A stretch of 64,000 bases of DNA, taken from contig WSUB01000144.1 of the NCBI GenBank assembly GCA_019633425.1, positions 40,009-104,008 on the forward strand. The letters run 5' to 3'. The notes beneath the pieces were generated by a model that saw nothing but the letters and a program-made list of their open reading frames with translations, was not told the origin of the DNA and made no database searches. Positions 22,550-35,495 of the stretch are shown here, piece by piece. The translations under genes and the position numbers were made by a program. The stretch comes from Tulasnella sp. 424 (taxonomy: Eukaryota > Basidiomycota > Agaricomycetes > Cantharellales > Tulasnellaceae). The stretch's first letter is position 1. The number at the start of each line of letters is the position of its first letter.

Positions 22550-24260
22550 CTTTCGAACTGGCAAAAGCGGGAAACTCAGGCACACCCTCGGGCGTCTAAA
22601 TTAAGGGTCTCGCAAGAATGAGAGAGTACACCCAACGCTGCCTTCATTTATTGCAAGCGAAATACAAGTACTCCGGGGCATGTCACAGCGAATTAGTGCT
22701 TGCGGTCACGCTGCCAAAGTTAACCCCCAGTTGGTTCTCGCCGCCGCTGAGGTTTTGGATTGAGCAAGCCTCAACAAGGAATTGTTCGTCAGGGCGACGA
22801 GGCCATAGGTGCAAGGGCTATAACGCTTGGAAGGGTTGAGAGACAGCAAACTGGGAGCTTGGCTGAGGAGGTGCGTTCAATACTTCTGTACTCTAGGCAC
22901 CTACGGTACGCTGCTATGTGCTGGTTGTTACATGATGTACGTTGATCATGTTAACTTTCCACTCGCACGGGTGACGGGAAACTGCTGTATGCGAGTCAAT
23001 GGGACGGATGTAAATTTAGTACCCGCGAGCAGACTTCCCGAAAACTGTCAAAGGACGCAGGGGCTGAAATACTCCTATACCCCGCATACAGCGAGTACCT
23101 ACTAGACTTCAGAAGCAAAGAGCGGAAGTATTAGGTAGAGGGATACATGGCCAGCGGTAGATCTGGGCCAATGCCCAAGTCACAGTCGGAGCGGGAAAGA
23201 TTAATAAGTTTGTAACGTCCGAACAGCGTGCCGAAGAGAAGTCGAGTTGCGTGGGGACCAGTACCCCAGATACCCCTTTTGCAACCGCCGCTCTAAGAAT
23301 GAGGGGGCCAAAGAAAAGGAGAAAGAGTCGAGAAGAGAGATCGAAGCTGATAGCCAACGTACATGTCTTGGCCCACAGCCAGATAAGTGGAGACGGGAGA
23401 CTCAGGCACACCGTCGAGCGCCTAGATTAAGGGTCTCGCAAATACTTTTCCCCTTCCACACGTCGATGAATGAGAGAATTCACTTAACGCTGATTACAAG
23501 CGAGATAAAAGTACTATGGGGCCTGACAGAATAAATCGGTTCTTGCGGTCCCGTGGCCCGATCAACCCGAACGCAGTACTTCGCTTCTCACCACAGCTGT
23601 CGATTTTGTTTCATATCAACAGGGTAGTCTTAAGGAAGAATACGACTGGAAGGACCCTGTATTATGGGACGGATGCCGCTGTGGGCCAAATGCTATGGCT
23701 TGCACTTGACGATCGCTGAAGCGTCCGTCTTGTAGCGCATCAACCCAAGTTCCGTAACTGCTCCCTCTCATCAGCACCAATGGCTGAAATAACTTGTACT
23801 AATGATTGGATTTCTCTCCCAGACCTTTGTCATGTCTCTCGTCTCGATGGAATGGAGTGAAAACCGCTTTTCATGCTTCGATAATAGCCTTTTGCATACT
23901 TCGGTACTCCAGCTAGATCATGTACGGAGCGCCGTTATGTATCCTAGCTGCTATTGAATGTTCCCACTCACACGGGTGGTAGGGAAATGTAATGGAAGTT
24001 ACCGGGATGTACCCAAATTTGGTTCTCTCGAGCAGACTTCCCCGAACAAGCTCCAGCTCAAGCGGCCCCGAAGATAAAACTCCCCGATACTTGCATATAG
24101 CTAGCCAATATCAGAGGACACGAAAATGCAATGGCCACGTAGATGGGGTCAAGGGCGACACAGGCCAGTCAGCGGCCTAAGTCATTGTCCGAGTCCGGAG
24201 TCGGTGGAGGAAACATCAATAAATTTATAGCGCTCAAGAGGCACCGAGGTACTTTGCTCG
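22550..24260. repeat. diverged non-coding tandem duplication (two units of about 0.7-0.9 kb)
   Basis: Unit 1 (about 22550-23270) and unit 2 (about 23380-24260) share blocks in the same order: CAGGCACACC, ATTAAGGGTCTCGCAA, GCGAGCAGACTTCCC-like and ATTAATAAGTTTGTA/ATCAATAAATTTATA. Spacing differs through indels. No conserved reading frame links the two, so it looks like duplicated non-coding or long-dead sequence. Confidence 0.65.
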
Positions 24261-24351
24261 TAGCGGTCCTGAATTCCAAGCCCTAGCGCGCGTGAGGGCC
24301 CCCGCTTACTCGGGATTGAATCCTCAGGCATGACGTGGGAGCAGTGCCAAG

Positions 24352-24410
24352 AAGGCCCGTACGTGAGAGTAGGCGCTGGTTCCGGTTCAGCAAACTTGGA
24401 TATAAATATT
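24352..24410 (+). promoter_or_regulatory. upstream block of DUF6535 copy D
   Basis: Reads AAGGCCCGTACGTGAGAG, GGCGCTGGTTCC and then TATAAATATT about 35-45 bases before the ATG at 24447. Elements and order match those upstream of copy C. Confidence 0.5.
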
Positions 24411-24446
24411 AAGGGCTAATCTTGCCCTCTCTGATCTCATCTAAGT

Positions 24447-27202
24447 ATGACTACTCCCTCTACTACGAAATTAGCAGCCATCCCCCAGATTCCTCCAGGC
24501 TTCGGGGAAGATGGTGGCATATTCTACAAGTACTACGATGATCTCGCGGACGAGCTAGATGACGACATGGTCACGAGTCTCAAGTCACAGCTCGATGGTA
24601 TCCTCATCTTCGTGCGTATTTCCCTACGGGTGTACTCTTGCGTGACGTTTCTAAACGCGTCCTGGCCTCCCTTAGGCCGGCCTGTTCGCCGGTGTGAATT
24701 CAGCATTTTTGGCATTTACACTCCCCCAGATGAGCCCGGACCCGACGGACGACACCAACGCCCTCCTCTTCCAAATCATGCTCGGTGGAAATAGTACCAT
24801 CAGGTCCCCGGCAGATCTCCCTTCAGCCTCGTTCTCCCCTACCGCACGCACCCACACCATCAACGTCTTGTTTTCCATGAGCTTGACCCTCGCTCTCCTC
24901 GGCTCGTTCCTTGCAGTGTTGGGTCAGCAATGGCTCGTTTACTATCGTAAACGGAGTGGCGGCGGCGCTGATCATCAGCGGTGGGAACAGCTCCGACGAT
25001 ATCTAGGAGCGAAGCGCTGGAGACTGGAGCTCGTGCTGGACGACATCCTTCCGAGCGTGCTGCAAGTCGCATTGGTCATTTTCTGCGTCGCATTTATTCT
25101 CTATCTTGGCACGTTGAGTGGGTCTCTGTGCTACACGATAGCGGCCCCCCTTTGCGTCGCGGGAGCAACCATCGTGATGACCGCAATGTGCGCGGCGTGG
25201 GATCGTTGGTGTCCATTCAAAAGTCCGCTGTCGCATCTCATCCAATCCCTCCTACAATATTCGGTGGACATTGCTGGACGAATAGTTGGGATCTCTGGGT
25301 CATTTGCCGTCACCGCCATTGGATGGCTGGTGTGCCGACTCAAGCATGGGGATGCACCCCTCGAGGGATTCATGGAGGCGATTCCGGATCGGGCCCGCGA
25401 CATCGCCGAGTGGTTCAAAGACCGCGGCCAGCGACCAGCAGATGCAACCGACCAATTAAAAGTGATTGCACTCAAGCGAGTGCTGTGCACTTCGGAAGAC
25501 TCGGACGCAATCGTACACGCAGCTACCAATGCACAATCGATATCCCAAGGTCAGCTATTGGGTCAGATTCTCAATGACGACGAATTAAGAAGCCGGTTTG
25601 AAACATTGGATACCATATCCTTCGAATCCGTTATGTCCCACCACAACCCATCTACATACGTGACGGTCCAGAATACGGCAATCTCTCGCTCACTCCTTCA
25701 CATTATCCTTATGGCAGGGTCTGTAGAAGATTTTCTCCACTCCGACGACCGATCCCTGCTCAAAGATCGGGAGAATGATCCAGAATACTTAAATGAATTG
25801 GTGAAGAAACTTTACGACAGATTATATTCCATGTCTGTCGTGGACTGGTTCCCTGTGGGCAAAGAATGCGCCGAATGTTCTCATTGCGTTTTGTTGAGGT
25901 ACTGCATGAAGTTGGTTCCCATGATTGTTTCCACAGACAGGCCGAACTTGATACGAGTCAAGCCCGATCACCTTAAACGGCCTATGGGCGTAATAGGCTC
26001 TTCGAAGGGGTTCGGACCTGCATGGATCGAGGCCTGGGCAATCAAACTGGCGAAAGAATGGGATGACCTCTCAGGCGGGGAAGCAGAATTGACCCCAAGT
26101 ACTGAGGTCCGCCGCTGGCAACTGGGGAAATTGAAGGAGTTTTTGGGCCTGTATCAAAATCTGTAAGAGCTATTATTAACTTTATTTATGCGCCGGGCTG
26201 AAGCCCAGCTTAAATCTTCGAACCCATAGTAACGTCCCCAACTTTGCGCATACCATTTCTGAAGCAATTGCGATTTCGACCGTTCAATGGTCCAGACAAC
26301 CGGAGACTGAAGTATACGTGGGATTATTTGAGCAAGATATCATCCTGCGAGGTATCATGGATCGAGTTGATGTGGCTTTCTACGAGTTCTCCTTGGGGTT
26401 CGCCTTAAAGAGTCTCGTGACCTTGCTCCATTCCTTCGAACGTCGGATTCGCGATCCAGAACTTCCAGCGATGAAAGAGAGTCTCAACGAAACCATCGCA
26501 GGACGTGCACCGAGCAATGGATTGATTACATCAATAACGCGTATAACTTCAACCGGAGTAAGCCCTTTGTGCGTGAAGAAGACGTTGTATTTTGCCACGG
26601 ACCACTCTGGTGAGAGAATCTCTTCTCTCGAAGTCTCAAAACTTGGACACTGGCATTGACACGACGTTTCCATAGGTACCATTGCGTTGAGGCTTCAGCC
26701 ACTCTCAAACCTTATCTAGAGTTGATGTCAGACATTACCAAGGCCGATCCTGGGAGTGCAGATAATCCTTCGATGATCAAAATGATGGCTTTCTTGTTTA
26801 GCCATCTTACGGACCCGGAGGAAAGTGTCAGTCAAATTGAAAGGGTGGAGTTGAGTTACAAGAACTTCAAATCGAGAATAGAAATAGAAGAGAGGAAGAT
26901 AGAAGACTATCGTCAATTCTACCCAGTTTTGGCCAAGACGGTCCGTGAAATAGACTTTGCTGTTCGTGATGCAACATCTCACTCTTCAAAGGTGAGAGGT
27001 TCCCAGACCGCCTAAGTTTCGATTAACTTACCCCCCCCCCCTTCCCCAAAACCAAAAAAGGCCGAAATTTTGGAAATTCAGCCTGAACAGGATCAATTGG
27101 GCAGGCAGGGCACTTCTTCTGGATCTGTGAGTCCTCACTTCCGCCCGATGGACCGAATCGTAATCTCAGATTGTTTTTTTTAAGGACATCTCACCAGAGT
27201 GA
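24447..27202 (+). pseudogene. DUF6535 copy D, one-base frameshift in exon 3
   Basis: Exons 24447-24611, 24676-26162, 26230-26609, 26676-26991, 27061-27126 and 27185-27202 follow the family structure. Exon 3 is 380 nt where other copies are a multiple of three (360-369). Compared with copies C and E, one base is missing near 26461-26466 (CCAGAACTTCCAGCGATG against CCAACAACCTCCAGTGATG), so the frame shifts after RIRDPE. The full DUF6535 domain, the four membrane segments and the CAECSHC cluster upstream are intact. It may make a shortened protein of about 620 residues, be a recent pseudogene, or carry an assembly error. It opens the three-unit tandem array and faces P450 copy 2. Confidence 0.85.
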
Positions 27203-27928
27203 AGCCTCCCAATTTATGGCACCCGTTCTAATTCCTCAGAAAGTGCCCATCGTGGGGCTACGGAATCCTTCAATCATCGCTGGGCACAATGCACAATGGT
27301 TGTGCCTGTCCACAGAATTTTGACGAATTAGTTAGCACAGAGTCTTGCCGAATTGAATTGATATTACTTTCATACTCGTGCCTTTCGCATCGAATTAGCC
27401 GTGAGTGGGGCATCAACATGATGGAACTCACGAGGCCATAGCCACCGTGCACTCGAACGCGGCCTCCGCGAAGGCAAACTCTCTCCGAATGTTCCTGAGC
27501 TCGGGTCGTAACGTAGGCCACAATATGCCACAAGGATCAGGTATGCGGAGACCCATGAAAGAATTCACTTTGCTCCCCATTAGGCTACTGGGGAAAGAAC
27601 GGGCACCCAGGAGAGCTTATGGACTCGGAATCTTCTTCCGCACATCTGCCTGAGCTCTAGAGCCTGCCTGTCGTTTTGAATATCGGGCCATTAACAGCAA
27701 TCACTACACCCAGTGGGCTCATCACACCCTAATGGGAAGCCTGAAGACAAAATGGGGGTCTTTCCATATCCGTAGTTCATCGTGGACGGCTTCCGACGGC
27801 GGGCGCCCGAAACTCTGGGCGTCCCACCAGCGCGTGGGGTGCATTTAAACGTTTCGCAGAGAAGCTCGAATACCGACATCATCAAGATACATAACGGATT
27901 TGTACGAGCATACCACTACGGGGGAGAT
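27203..27928. other. intergenic spacer of array unit 1
   Basis: Spacer between the convergent 3' ends of DUF6535 D and P450 copy 2. It is homologous to 32551-33244 and 38293-39013 (shared GCGGAGACC, TTTGAATAT-type and CGACATC blocks). No gene is seen. Confidence 0.6.
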
Positions 27929-29395
27929 TCAGATCCTTGTCACCTTGTCACACATCTGACCCTTGGCGCGACGCAAACCGAAACCTCGATTAACCCCACT
28001 TTGGACGATGGGCGTGCTCTTCACCTGGTCCACCTGGAGCTTGAAGTCCTTGAGAACTGTGGTGAGGACTATCCTGATGTAGTAGTACGCAAAAAACCGC
28101 CCTACAGTCGCACCTAAATCAGCGTCGGTCCGTGGACCGAAGCCAGGATCCCTTTCGATACGGAAGGCAGACTTACCAGAACACATGCTAACGCCACCTC
28201 CAAACGGCAGGTAATTGTATTCCGACTCCGTCCCTTTGCCATCCTTCCCCATAAACCTCGTCGGAACGAACTCCCCAGCTCGCTCGAACTCGTTCTCATC
28301 CCTGTGTATCACCCGCGAGCAACGTATCGTCCAAAATACCTCGCATCGAATAAGAATCTGAGGTTAATCGTAAAGTCTCTGAGATCGTCGAGTGAGTAAA
28401 GGAATTGAAGGTTGAGATCGGAAACAGTCGGGGAGGTGGTCTGTGTATGGACCGCTGAACTCGGGGTGTGCGGCGGACCAGGCTTCTCCTGCGACGTCGA
28501 GCTCAGCGATGATGGGCGCAAGGCTTTCTGGCCGTTTGATCTGGAGGATGAGAAGCCACCTAGGAAGGAACCCGCGTTCAGTATCACAATCGCATGGAGT
28601 CCATATTGCAAAGATTGTACCCACAAACTTGCCCACGGAAGGTTTACTATTAAAGGCCGTACGGCGTCATCAACGATAGCCCTAGATAGAATGAGTGGCA
28701 TCATGTCTTAGGAGCGATGTTGCGATGGTTGGAAGGGGGGAGTTCTTCACGGAAAGTCGAGGACTTTCGGAGGTCATCGTCGGACCACAAAATGCAGTCC
28801 TTGCCCTAAGAGAGTCGGATGACAGAGATTGCGAAGACCTGTAGGGAAGAATGAATCAGTGATATCATCTTGAACGTCAATCAGGAACTTTCCCCATACC
28901 TTTGGTTGCTTGTAATTTGGTTGATAAGCTTGGTTGAACGAGCTCCGGTCAGCCTAGACACGTCGGCGCCGAACTGCGTCTCTAGCTCGCAGATGGAGAT
29001 GTCACGTAGTACAAGGTCGTGCCCGCTGTCTTGACGCTGAACAGGCAGTCGGGATATTGATATTGTTGTCTACGCACGGGAGAAGTTCGCCAGATCCTTC
29101 AGCGTCCAGTGGGGGCGCGAACGAACCCTGAGCGGACTCACTATGCAGCTTTGAAGAAGGCATCAGGATCACGTTCCACCGCCCACTCGCTACCCCACCA
29201 AGTTATCCAGATGGACACGATAGGCAGACGGCGCTCGTTGTTACTTCCCGAGCTGTGCCAAACGATTCCTAGGCCGGCAGTTAGCGCAGGAAGCGGCAGC
29301 CGCGGAGACGGCCCAATCCGCCCGAGCTTTCGGCAGTCCATGTTCGTCCAGCAGTCGTAGGATAGTAGCGGTGAGGGAGCCTATGAGCTGTGTGG
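27929..29395 (-). pseudogene. cytochrome P450 copy 2, internal deletion
   Basis: Homologous to the intact P450 at 39014-40858. The start codon is changed (ATAGGC in place of ATGGAC, at about 29391). Exon 4 has lost roughly 350 bp: AACATGATGCC-like sequence at about 28705 jumps directly to the segment before NLPWAS. Part of the conserved exon 5 frame (PEKFxR-like VPTRFMG) is disturbed upstream by deletion, while the heme motif FGGGVSMCSG and the tail to 27929 remain recognisable. Clearly non-functional as a P450. Confidence 0.85.
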
Positions 29396-29752
29396 TGGAT
29401 AGTGGGCCTGGAGCTTCACTGAGAAGCCGGTATCGGGGAGGGAGTCTCCAGTCGAGATTATAATATATTGCTAAGACGCTAGTCGGTTGAACAGCGGCCG
29501 GATGATGCTGAGATGCGTGGTGAGGCTGTCAACCTTTGTGTTCACGATTGGCGAAGTCGAAGAGATATCCGGAACGCTGATGAGGCTGTCGAGTTCAGTA
29601 CTTGCAGAGTTGAAGAGAATAAGGGTGCTTTCACCCAGTCACGTGGGGAGACAGGAAACTGCGGAGACACCCTAGAGCGCTCGATGTGTCTAAATTTAGC
29701 CAGCGCCTACAGTGAAAGCCCCTATGTGGGATCAGGCGCTCTTTTCGGCTTG

Positions 29753-29784
29753 GCAGTGCGCCAAATTTAAATGCTGGCGAGTAA
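29753..29784 (+). promoter_or_regulatory. 32-bp block identical upstream of copies E and F
   Basis: GCAGTGCGCCAAATTTAAAT followed by GCTGGCGAGTAA is identical at 29753-29784 and 35496-35527, 44-45 bases before each ATG. It includes an AT-rich TTTAAAT that could serve as the TATA element. Flanking sequence is more diverged. Confidence 0.55.
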
Positions 29785-29829
29785 TCTTTGACGTGGACGT
29801 CAAGCCGTCACCCTTACTCTCACCTCGGG

Positions 29830-32550
29830 ATGACTACTCCTCCTCCTGAGAAATTGACAGCCATCCCCAAGATTCCTCAAGCTTTTGGGGAAGATGACGG
29901 CCAATTCTACAAGTACTACGACGATCTCGCGGACGAGTTAGATGAAGATATGGTGACGAGTCTCAAGTCGCAACTCGATGGAATCCTCATCTTCGTGAGT
30001 ATTTACTTCCGCTTCGGACGCTTTGCCGAATGTGTTCAAACCTTTCCTCGCTCTCTTTAGGCCGGTCTGTTTGCCGGTGTGAATTCAGCATTCTTGGCGT
30101 TTACGCTTCCTCAGATGAGCCCAGACCCGACGGACGACACCAACGCCCTCCTCTTCCAAATCATGCTCGGCGGCAATAGTACCATCAGGTCCACAGCAGA
30201 TCTCCCTTCAGCCTCGTTCTCCCCTGCCACACGCGCCTACACCATCAACGTCTTGTTCTCCTTGAGCTTGACCCTCGCCCTCCTCGGCTCGTTCCTTGCA
30301 GTATTGGGTCAACAATGGCTCGTTTACTATCGTAAACGAAGTGGTGGCGGCGCTGAGTATCAACGGTGGGAGCAGCTCCGACGATACCTTGGAGCGAAGC
30401 GCTGGAGACTGGAGCTCGTGCTGGACGACGTCCTTCCGAGCCTGCTGCAGGTCGCATTGGTCATTTTCTGCGTCGCCTTTATTCTCTATCTTGGCATTCT
30501 GAGTAGGTCTCTGTGCTACACGATAGCCGCCCCCCTTTGTGTGGCGGGAGCAATCATCGTGATGACGGCGACGTGTGCGGCATGGGATCATTGGTGTCCA
30601 TTCAAAAGTCCGCTGTCGCATATCATCCAGCCCATTCTCAAGCATTCGGTGGACACTATCGGACGAATAGTGGGAATCTCGGGGTCCTACGCGGTCATCA
30701 CTATCGAATGGCTGGTGTACAGATTCAGGCATGGGGACGCTCCATTCAAGAGCTGGATGTCTGTGATTCCGGATCGAGCCCACAGCATTACCGAGTGGAT
30801 CAAGAACCGCGGCCAGCGACCTGCAGATGCCACTGACCAATTAAAGTTGGTCGCACTCAAGCGAGTACTGTGCACTTCGGAAGACTCGAACGCGATCACG
30901 CACGCCGCTACAAATACACGATCAATAACTCAAAGCCAGCTATTGAGTCAAATTCTCAATGACGACGAATTAAGAAGCCGGTTTGAAGCATTGGATACCA
31001 TCTCCTTCAGCTCCATCATGGCCTACGGCGCGGTGTCGGTAACGATCCAGAATACGGCAATTTCCCGCTCCCTCCTTCACATGATCCTTATGGTAGGATC
31101 GGCGGAAGACTTTCTCCACTACGAGGACCGATGCTTGTTCAAAGATCGAGCAAATGATCCAGAGTACTCGAGCGATTTGATGAAGAAGCTGGACAACAGA
31201 TTATCTGACATGTCTCTCGTGGATCAGTATCCTGTGGATAAAGAATGCGCCGAATGCTCCCATTGCGTTTTACTGGAATACTGCATGCAATTGATTCCCA
31301 TGCTTGCTTCCACGGACCGGCCGAAAGTGATACGGGTCAAGCCCAATGATCTTGAACAGCCTATACACGTAATAGGCCCCTTGAAAGGGTTTCGACCTGC
31401 ATGGATCGAGTCCTGGACGATCAAGCTATCAAAAGAATGGGATCAGCTCTCAGGAGAGGGAGGAAAAATGACTCCAAATACTGAATTCCGCAATTGGCAA
31501 CTGGAGAAATTCAAGGAATTTTTGCGCCTGTATCGAAATATGTAAGAAATGTTCCATGTTCTGTAGGGTTTCAGCTCAACTTCAATCCTCTAATCCGCAG
31601 TGATGTCCCCAATTTTGTGCGAACCATTTGGGAAGCAATCGAGACATCGACCGTTCAATGGAGCGACCAACCGGCAACTGAAGTCTACGTGGGATTATTC
31701 GAGCAAGATCTTCGGGTCCGAGAAAATGTGCCGGACTTGGAATACTGTTTGGCGGTGACCATCAACAGTCTCGTGACCTTACTTCGTTCCATTGAGCATC
31801 GAATTCGCGACCCAACAACCTCCAGTGATGAAAGGGAATCTCAACGAAAACATCGCAGGACATGCATTGAAAAATGGACAACCTACATCAACAATGCATA
31901 TCGATTCGAAGGAGGGGGCATATTGCCTGCAGCCGATCTATACCCCGTATATTGCCATGGACCGCTCTGGTGACGTAATTTCCCGTCCTGAAGACTCGGA
32001 TTTTAAACCTGACATTGACGAGGCACCGTGACGTCGTTTCAACAGGTACCACTGCACCGAGGCTTCCGCTACTCTTCTTCCATATCTCCGATGGATGACG
32101 GATGTTATACAAGCAGATCCTGGGAACGCCGATAATCGCTCAATGATCAAAGTGGCGACTTTCTTGTTTGGCTGTCTTAAAGACCCCGAGGAGAGTATCC
32201 GTGAAAAGGAAAGGGTGGCGTCGGAATTCCAAGAGATGATCGAAGAAGGAAAGATAGAGGAGTATCGTGATTTCTACCCGGTTTTTGCCAAGACCGTCCG
32301 TGAGCTAGAGTCTGCCGTTGCTTCCGCCGCAGTACCTCACTCGTCAGAGGTAAGACTGATTTCTCAGACTGGCTATACTCTAGTTAACTTCGTTTCTTAT
32401 CACACAGGTCGAAAAACTGGAAACTCAGCCTGGATATGAAAACTTGTGGAAGGAGGGGGAGTCCTGCGTGAGTCTATTCTTCCGCCCCATGGGCCGAATC
32501 GTAAACTCAGACTGTTTCTTGTTTAGGACATCTCCCTGAGGTGGTACTGA
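29830..32550 (+). CDS. DUF6535 domain membrane protein, copy E (intact)
   Basis: Six exons in phase: 29830-29994, 30061-31541, 31601-31969, 32046-32349, 32408-32467 and 32527-32550, giving 800 residues. The start MTTPPPEKLTAIPKIP matches the paralogues; an upstream in-frame ATG at 29788 is not conserved. The DUF6535 domain with four hydrophobic segments is in the first 240 residues (AGLFAGVNSAFLAF, NVLFSLSLTLALLG, LLQVALVIFCVAFIL, TIAAPLCVAGAIIV). The C-terminal half has CTSEDSNAITHAA, the CAECSHC cluster, IEHRIRDPTT and YHCTEASATLLPYL. It ends CDISLRWY. Convergent with the dead P450 copy 3. Function unknown. Confidence 0.9.
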
Positions 32551-33244
32551 AGCCTCCCGATCTGTGGCCCCGCTCTGAATCGACCAAACGTGTTCGTCGT
32601 GGAGTCGCAGAATGCTGCAACACCGATCACGGTGCGCAATGGTTGTACCCCATCCAGCGCGTTTCGACGAATTAAAATAGCTAGTTGCACAGTATTTCCG
32701 AATTGAGATTGCTTCCACACTTGTATCCCTAGCATCAGATTTGTCGTAAATGAGGCATGAGTTACTCTGCTGATTGAGGATCTTATGCGAAAGCCGCCGC
32801 GCGCCGCTCATTGCGTACTCCGACCCATCTCGTCGGAGGCAACCTCCTTCTACTAAATGTCCTCGTCGGTCGTAATGTAGACCGTAATATGCCCTAAGAT
32901 TACATGTATGCGGAGACCGATGGGAGAAATATCCTTGCCTACCCGTTAGGTTACGGGCGAAAGACTGGATCTAGTACTTCCTTCCACGCGCGAGCTCCAT
33001 GGATAGGGTTTTCTTAGCATTTGAATATTTAAGCCTTTAACCGCTATCAACACTCCAAGTGGAGTTCACCGCACTCCAAGAGGACTTCTGAAGACAAATG
33101 GGGAGTCCCTATTACCCGGGCTTCCGGACGGCGGCAAGGCCTCCAGCACAGGGGCCGCATTCAAAGATGATGTAAGAAGCCTCAAATACCGACATCGACA
33201 GGATACATAACAATTCCGTATGAATGCTCTATTTCACTGAAGAC
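32551..33244. other. intergenic spacer of array unit 2
   Basis: Homologous to the spacers at 27203-27928 and 38293-39013. No gene is seen. It separates the convergent DUF6535 E and P450 copy 3. Confidence 0.6.
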
Positions 33245-35070
33245 TCAGATCCTCCTCACCTTGACATACATCTGACCCTTGGGGCGACGCAGACCGAAAC
33301 CTCGATTAACCCCACTTTGGACGACCGGCGTGCTCTTCACCCGGTCCACCTCGAGCTTGAAGTTCTTGAGAACCGTGGTGAGGAAGATTTTGATGTGGTA
33401 AAACGCAAAGAACCGTCCTGCAGTCGCACCCAAATCAGCGTCGGTCCGTGGAGGGAAGCCTGGATCCCTTTCAATAGGGGAAGGCAGACTTACCAGAACA
33501 CATGCTAACGCCACCTCCAAACGGCAGATAATTGTATTCCGACTCCGTCCCTTTGCCATCCTTCCCCATAAACCTCGTCGGAACAAACTCCTCAGCCCGT
33601 TCGAACTCGTTCCTCATCCGTATGCACCCTCCTAGTCAAGCAAACCAGCGTATCTCCTTTTTTGATCGTATAACGTGTCCTCTAAAACACCTCCCATCGA
33701 GTATGAGTCAGAGGTGAATCGTAAAGTCTCCGAGATCGTCGAGGTGAGGAGAAGGATCGGAGGTAGAGATTGGACGAAGTCGAGGAGGTTGTCTGCGTAT
33801 GGACGGACCATTGAACTCGGGGTGTGCGGCGGACCAGGCTTCTCCTGCGGCGTCGAGCTCAGCGATGATGGGCCCGAGACCTTCTGGTCATTGAATCTGG
33901 AGGATGAGAAGCCACCTAAAAAGGAACCGGCGTTCAGTACCTCATTCCCAGGGAAAATCAAGTTGCCACGATTCCACCCACAAACTCGCCCATGGAACGT
34001 TCGCCATCAACGGCCAATACGGCGCCATCAGCGACACCCCAAGATCGTGATTGCTATGATCACCGTTTCGGACAATCTCTTCCGTGTCCCGTACGAGCTG
34101 GCCTGGTTCGTGGGGTTTGTTCATGCACTCCCAGAACCGGTGACGCACGCGAGCCCGGGACGCAAGGAAGCGCCTGCACAATCTCGTAGGGTACATCAAC
34201 GCGACTTTCCAAACACCTTCGTCGAAGTTCTTCCAGTCTTCGTAGAATTCCTCGATGTTGAGCGTTGGGCCGTACCGCGTTACGACGTCGCTCTGTTTCC
34301 AACGAGACGGATTCCGTTGGTATTGGGTACTCTTTGACGACTCTGGAGATGTTTTGGGCGAAGGATTGAACGAGTGGTATAATGTTGTTCGGAGCGATGT
34401 TGCGGTCGGCAGGGATGAGTTCTTCGCGGAAAGTCGAGGACTTTCGAAGGACGTCGTCAGACCATGAAAAGCAGTTCTTGCCCCAAGAGAGTTGGATGAC
34501 GGACATCGTGAAAACCTAAAGGGAAGAGATGATTAGTGGCATTACATTAAATGTCAGTCGCAAAATCGTTCATACCTTGGATTGTTTGTAAATCTGGTTG
34601 ATAGGCTGGGGTTGGACGATCTCTGGTCAGCACAGACACGTCCGCGCCAGACAGCGCCTCTTCAGCTCACAGATGAAGACGTCACGTAGTACCAAGTCGT
34701 GCCCGCTGTCTTGACGCAGAATAAGCCGTCGGGATATTGTTATCTACGCACGCGAGAAGTTCACCAAATCCTTTAGCGACGAGTCGGGTCACGAACTAAC
34801 GTTGAGTGTACGCACTTTGCAGCTTTAAAGAATGCATCAGGATCATGCTCCACCGCGCACTCGCTGCCCCGCCACTGGCAGGGTATTCGGCTGGGCACGA
34901 TAGGTGGACGGCGCTCATTGTTACTTCCCGAGTTGTCCCAAACAATTCCTTGGCCGACGGCTAGTGCAGTGGAAGCGACGACGGCGAGGACGACCCAATC
35001 CGCCCAAGGTTTCGGCAGTCCCATGCTCGTCGAGCAGCCGTAAAATAGTGGCGTTTAAGGAGGCTACGAG
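33245..35070 (-). pseudogene. cytochrome P450 copy 3, multiple lesions
   Basis: Homologous over its length to P450 copy 4. The start codon has become GTA (about 35066), and an extra G in the exon-1 start region (GCATGGGACTGCC against ACATGGACTGCC) shifts the frame. About 20 bp is deleted in exon 4 where others read SMEDFVMRLAHKA. Exons 5 and 6 still show VPTRFMG, FGGGVSMCSG and RGFGLRRPKG with near-identity to copy 4. The gene is dead but recent. Confidence 0.87.
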
Positions 35071-35495
35071 CTGGATGGTGGATGGCGGTGGAGGGGCCTC
35101 ACTGAGAAGCTGGTATTGAGGAGGGAGTCGCCAGTCGAGATTTTAATAATATACAAGGGAGTTCCTACGCTTCGCTCCGGTGTCAGCCGAAGCAGCTACC
35201 TTCAACGTCCCACTCTGGCCAACACCTCACTAGGGTGGCAACAGCGGGCATTAAATAGAGGAAAGGTCAAAGCGGAAGGGGAGGACGTCGGATGGTCGCC
35301 GAGGGTACGGAGCGAGGCGCCGAGAGCGAGAGAAGCCAGGCAGTTGAATTAGGATCATGAGAGGATCCGGATAGGGACGTAGGAAACCAAAGACGGGGCT
35401 AAGTATGTAGCGGGCAGAGAGTGTAGGGAGCCTCAAGGTCATCGGCAAACAAAGGCACGGGGATGATCACCCGATCGGACAAACACACGCGCTCA

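Larger units (their letters stand above)
21195..24446. other. 3.2-kb gene-free region
   Basis: No gene model can be supported between the glycosyltransferase and DUF6535 copy D. The region holds an inverted-repeat element (21481-21983), two hairpins and a diverged tandem duplication (22550-24260), listed separately. Confidence 0.6.
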
